Made by a program: the position numbers and the translations under genes | Shown: positions 4,525 to 5,124 of the stretch, in pieces | How positions within the stretch are numbered: position 1 is the first letter of the stretch | Layout: every line of letters starts with the position of its first letter | The notes under the pieces: model-generated | What the model was told of the DNA's origin: nothing | The model's database searches: none | The model's input: only the letters and a program-made list of their open reading frames with translations | Assembly: GCA_016207545.1 (NCBI GenBank) | Contig: JACQPO010000126.1 | Span: 1-5,124 of the forward strand | DNA: 5,124 bases | Source: Methanobacteriota archaeon | GTDB lineage: Archaea > Thermoplasmatota > Thermoplasmata > RBG-16-68-12 > EA-27 | Direction of reading: 5' to 3'

Positions 4525-5124
4525 CTATTGGCGGTAGTCGTTCCACCGGAACCGGGCGTCCACGCGCAGGGCGGGGAGCGCCCCAAGGTCCGTGCCGTCG
4601 AGGAGGTGGAGGCGCGCGCGATCGAGGCGGACGACCTCGTCCTTCATGAGCGGCCCGAGCAGGTCCGCGTGAACGTCGTTCACGGGGGTCCCGCCGCACA
4701 GCTCGTTAAACGACGGAACGCACACGGCCTCCCGCGGCATCTTCGGATACCGCGCGTGCTTCCTCCGAAATGGGATTCGCATCCAGCACGGTTGTACGGT
4801 CTTCCCACCGAGCGCGTCCACGAAGACGACCGCGGGGTGGTTGTGGCCCATGAGCAGGACCTTCGCCTCCATCACGGCCTTCCCCGGCCACGCGTGCCCA
4901 TGGACGAAGGCGATGTCGCGTAGCCGGAACCCCGACGCTCGGTGGATTGTGACGCCCTCGGGCACGTACGGCCGGATGAGGGCGTCGTGGTTGCCCGCCG
5001 CGATGTGGACTTCGTCCGCTACGTCGAGGACCTCTTGGAAGAAGATCGGGATGTCCCGCCGCTCGACAGGACTCACGCCGGGGATAAAGTGCTTCACGTC
5101 CCCGAGCAACACGAGGGTCTTCGC
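4525..5124 (-). CDS. SbcD/Mre11-related metallophosphoesterase, archaeal type (partial, N-terminus outside window)
   Basis: The visible 199 codons run from the right window edge to a TAG at 4527-4525. The frame is open to base 5124 and reads AKTLVLLGDVKHF, so the GTG at 5112 is internal and the true start lies outside. Calcineurin-like phosphoesterase metal-binding motifs appear in order: GDVKH, AAGNHDAL, FVHGHAWP and LLMGHNHP. The first motif (D-x-H) must lie in the missing N-terminal part, roughly 30-50 residues. The C-terminal segment PSFNELCGGTPVN and LLDGTDLGALPAL matches the archaeal SbcD/Mre11-related phosphoesterase family (TIGR00024-like, MJ0037 type) rather than Mre11 itself, which is longer and has a capping domain. 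Members are predicted two-metal phosphodiesterases or nucleases; the substrate is not established. It is convergent with the ankyrin gene with no intergenic base. Confidence 0.9.
   Translation of the reverse strand, partial: AKTLVLLGDVKHFIPGVSPVERRDIPIFFQEVLDVADEVHIAAGNHDALIRPYVPEGVTIHRASGFRLRDIAFVHGHAWPGKAVMEAKVLLMGHNHPAVVFVDALGGKTVQPCWMRIPFRRKHARYPKMPREAVCVPSFNELCGGTPVNDVHADLLGPLMKDEVVRLDRARLHLLDGTDLGALPALRVDARFRWNDYRQ

Noticed and set aside
4528..4923. Plus-strand frame opposite the metallophosphoesterase.
   Set aside because: The minus strand carries the GDVKH, GNHD and GHNHP motifs; the plus frame has no recognisable content.

Overview
The window most likely comes from a GC-rich archaeon, possibly of the Thermoplasmatota. 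The case rests on four points. The metallophosphoesterase at the right end has the motif set of the archaeal SbcD/Mre11-related family. The tRNA-Val gene does not encode its 3' CCA. Genes are tightly packed, with GTG starts and GGTGA/GGGGTG-type ribosome binding sites. A small eight-ligand zinc domain of eukaryote/archaeal RING-like character is fused to one protein. The phylum is inference; no rRNA or other marker gene is present.

Bases 1-3691 hold the distal end of a plus-strand operon for a peptide/nickel-type (Opp/Dpp) ABC transporter. It starts with the last 18 codons of an inner permease subunit (DppC-like). Next come a DppD/OppD-type ATPase with a large unusual insertion and a DppF/OppF-type ATPase with a zinc-finger-like C-terminal extension. 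Two small proteins follow: one with a single N-terminal anchor and a predicted extracytoplasmic beta domain, and one with four membrane segments and a charged cytoplasmic tail. Junctions are 4 nt, 1 nt, 9 nt and an 8-nt overlap, and each start has a ribosome binding site inside or next to the preceding stop, so translational coupling is likely. The two ATPases should form the heterodimeric motor of an importer whose permeases and solute-binding protein lie mostly upstream of the window. The two membrane proteins are linked to it only by operon context.

Bases 3717-3789 encode an intronless tRNA-Val(UAC). After a 72-nt spacer with a short hairpin over the ribosome binding site, an ankyrin-repeat protein (seven repeats) runs to 4524. 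Convergent to it, with no base between the stop codons, is a minus-strand SbcD-related metallophosphoesterase whose N-terminus lies beyond the right edge.

No mobile element, CRISPR array or long intergenic region is present, and every stretch over 300 bases is coding. The main oddities are the C4HC3 zinc domain on the DppF-like ATPase and the roughly 95-residue helical, arginine-rich insertion in the DppD-like ATPase.
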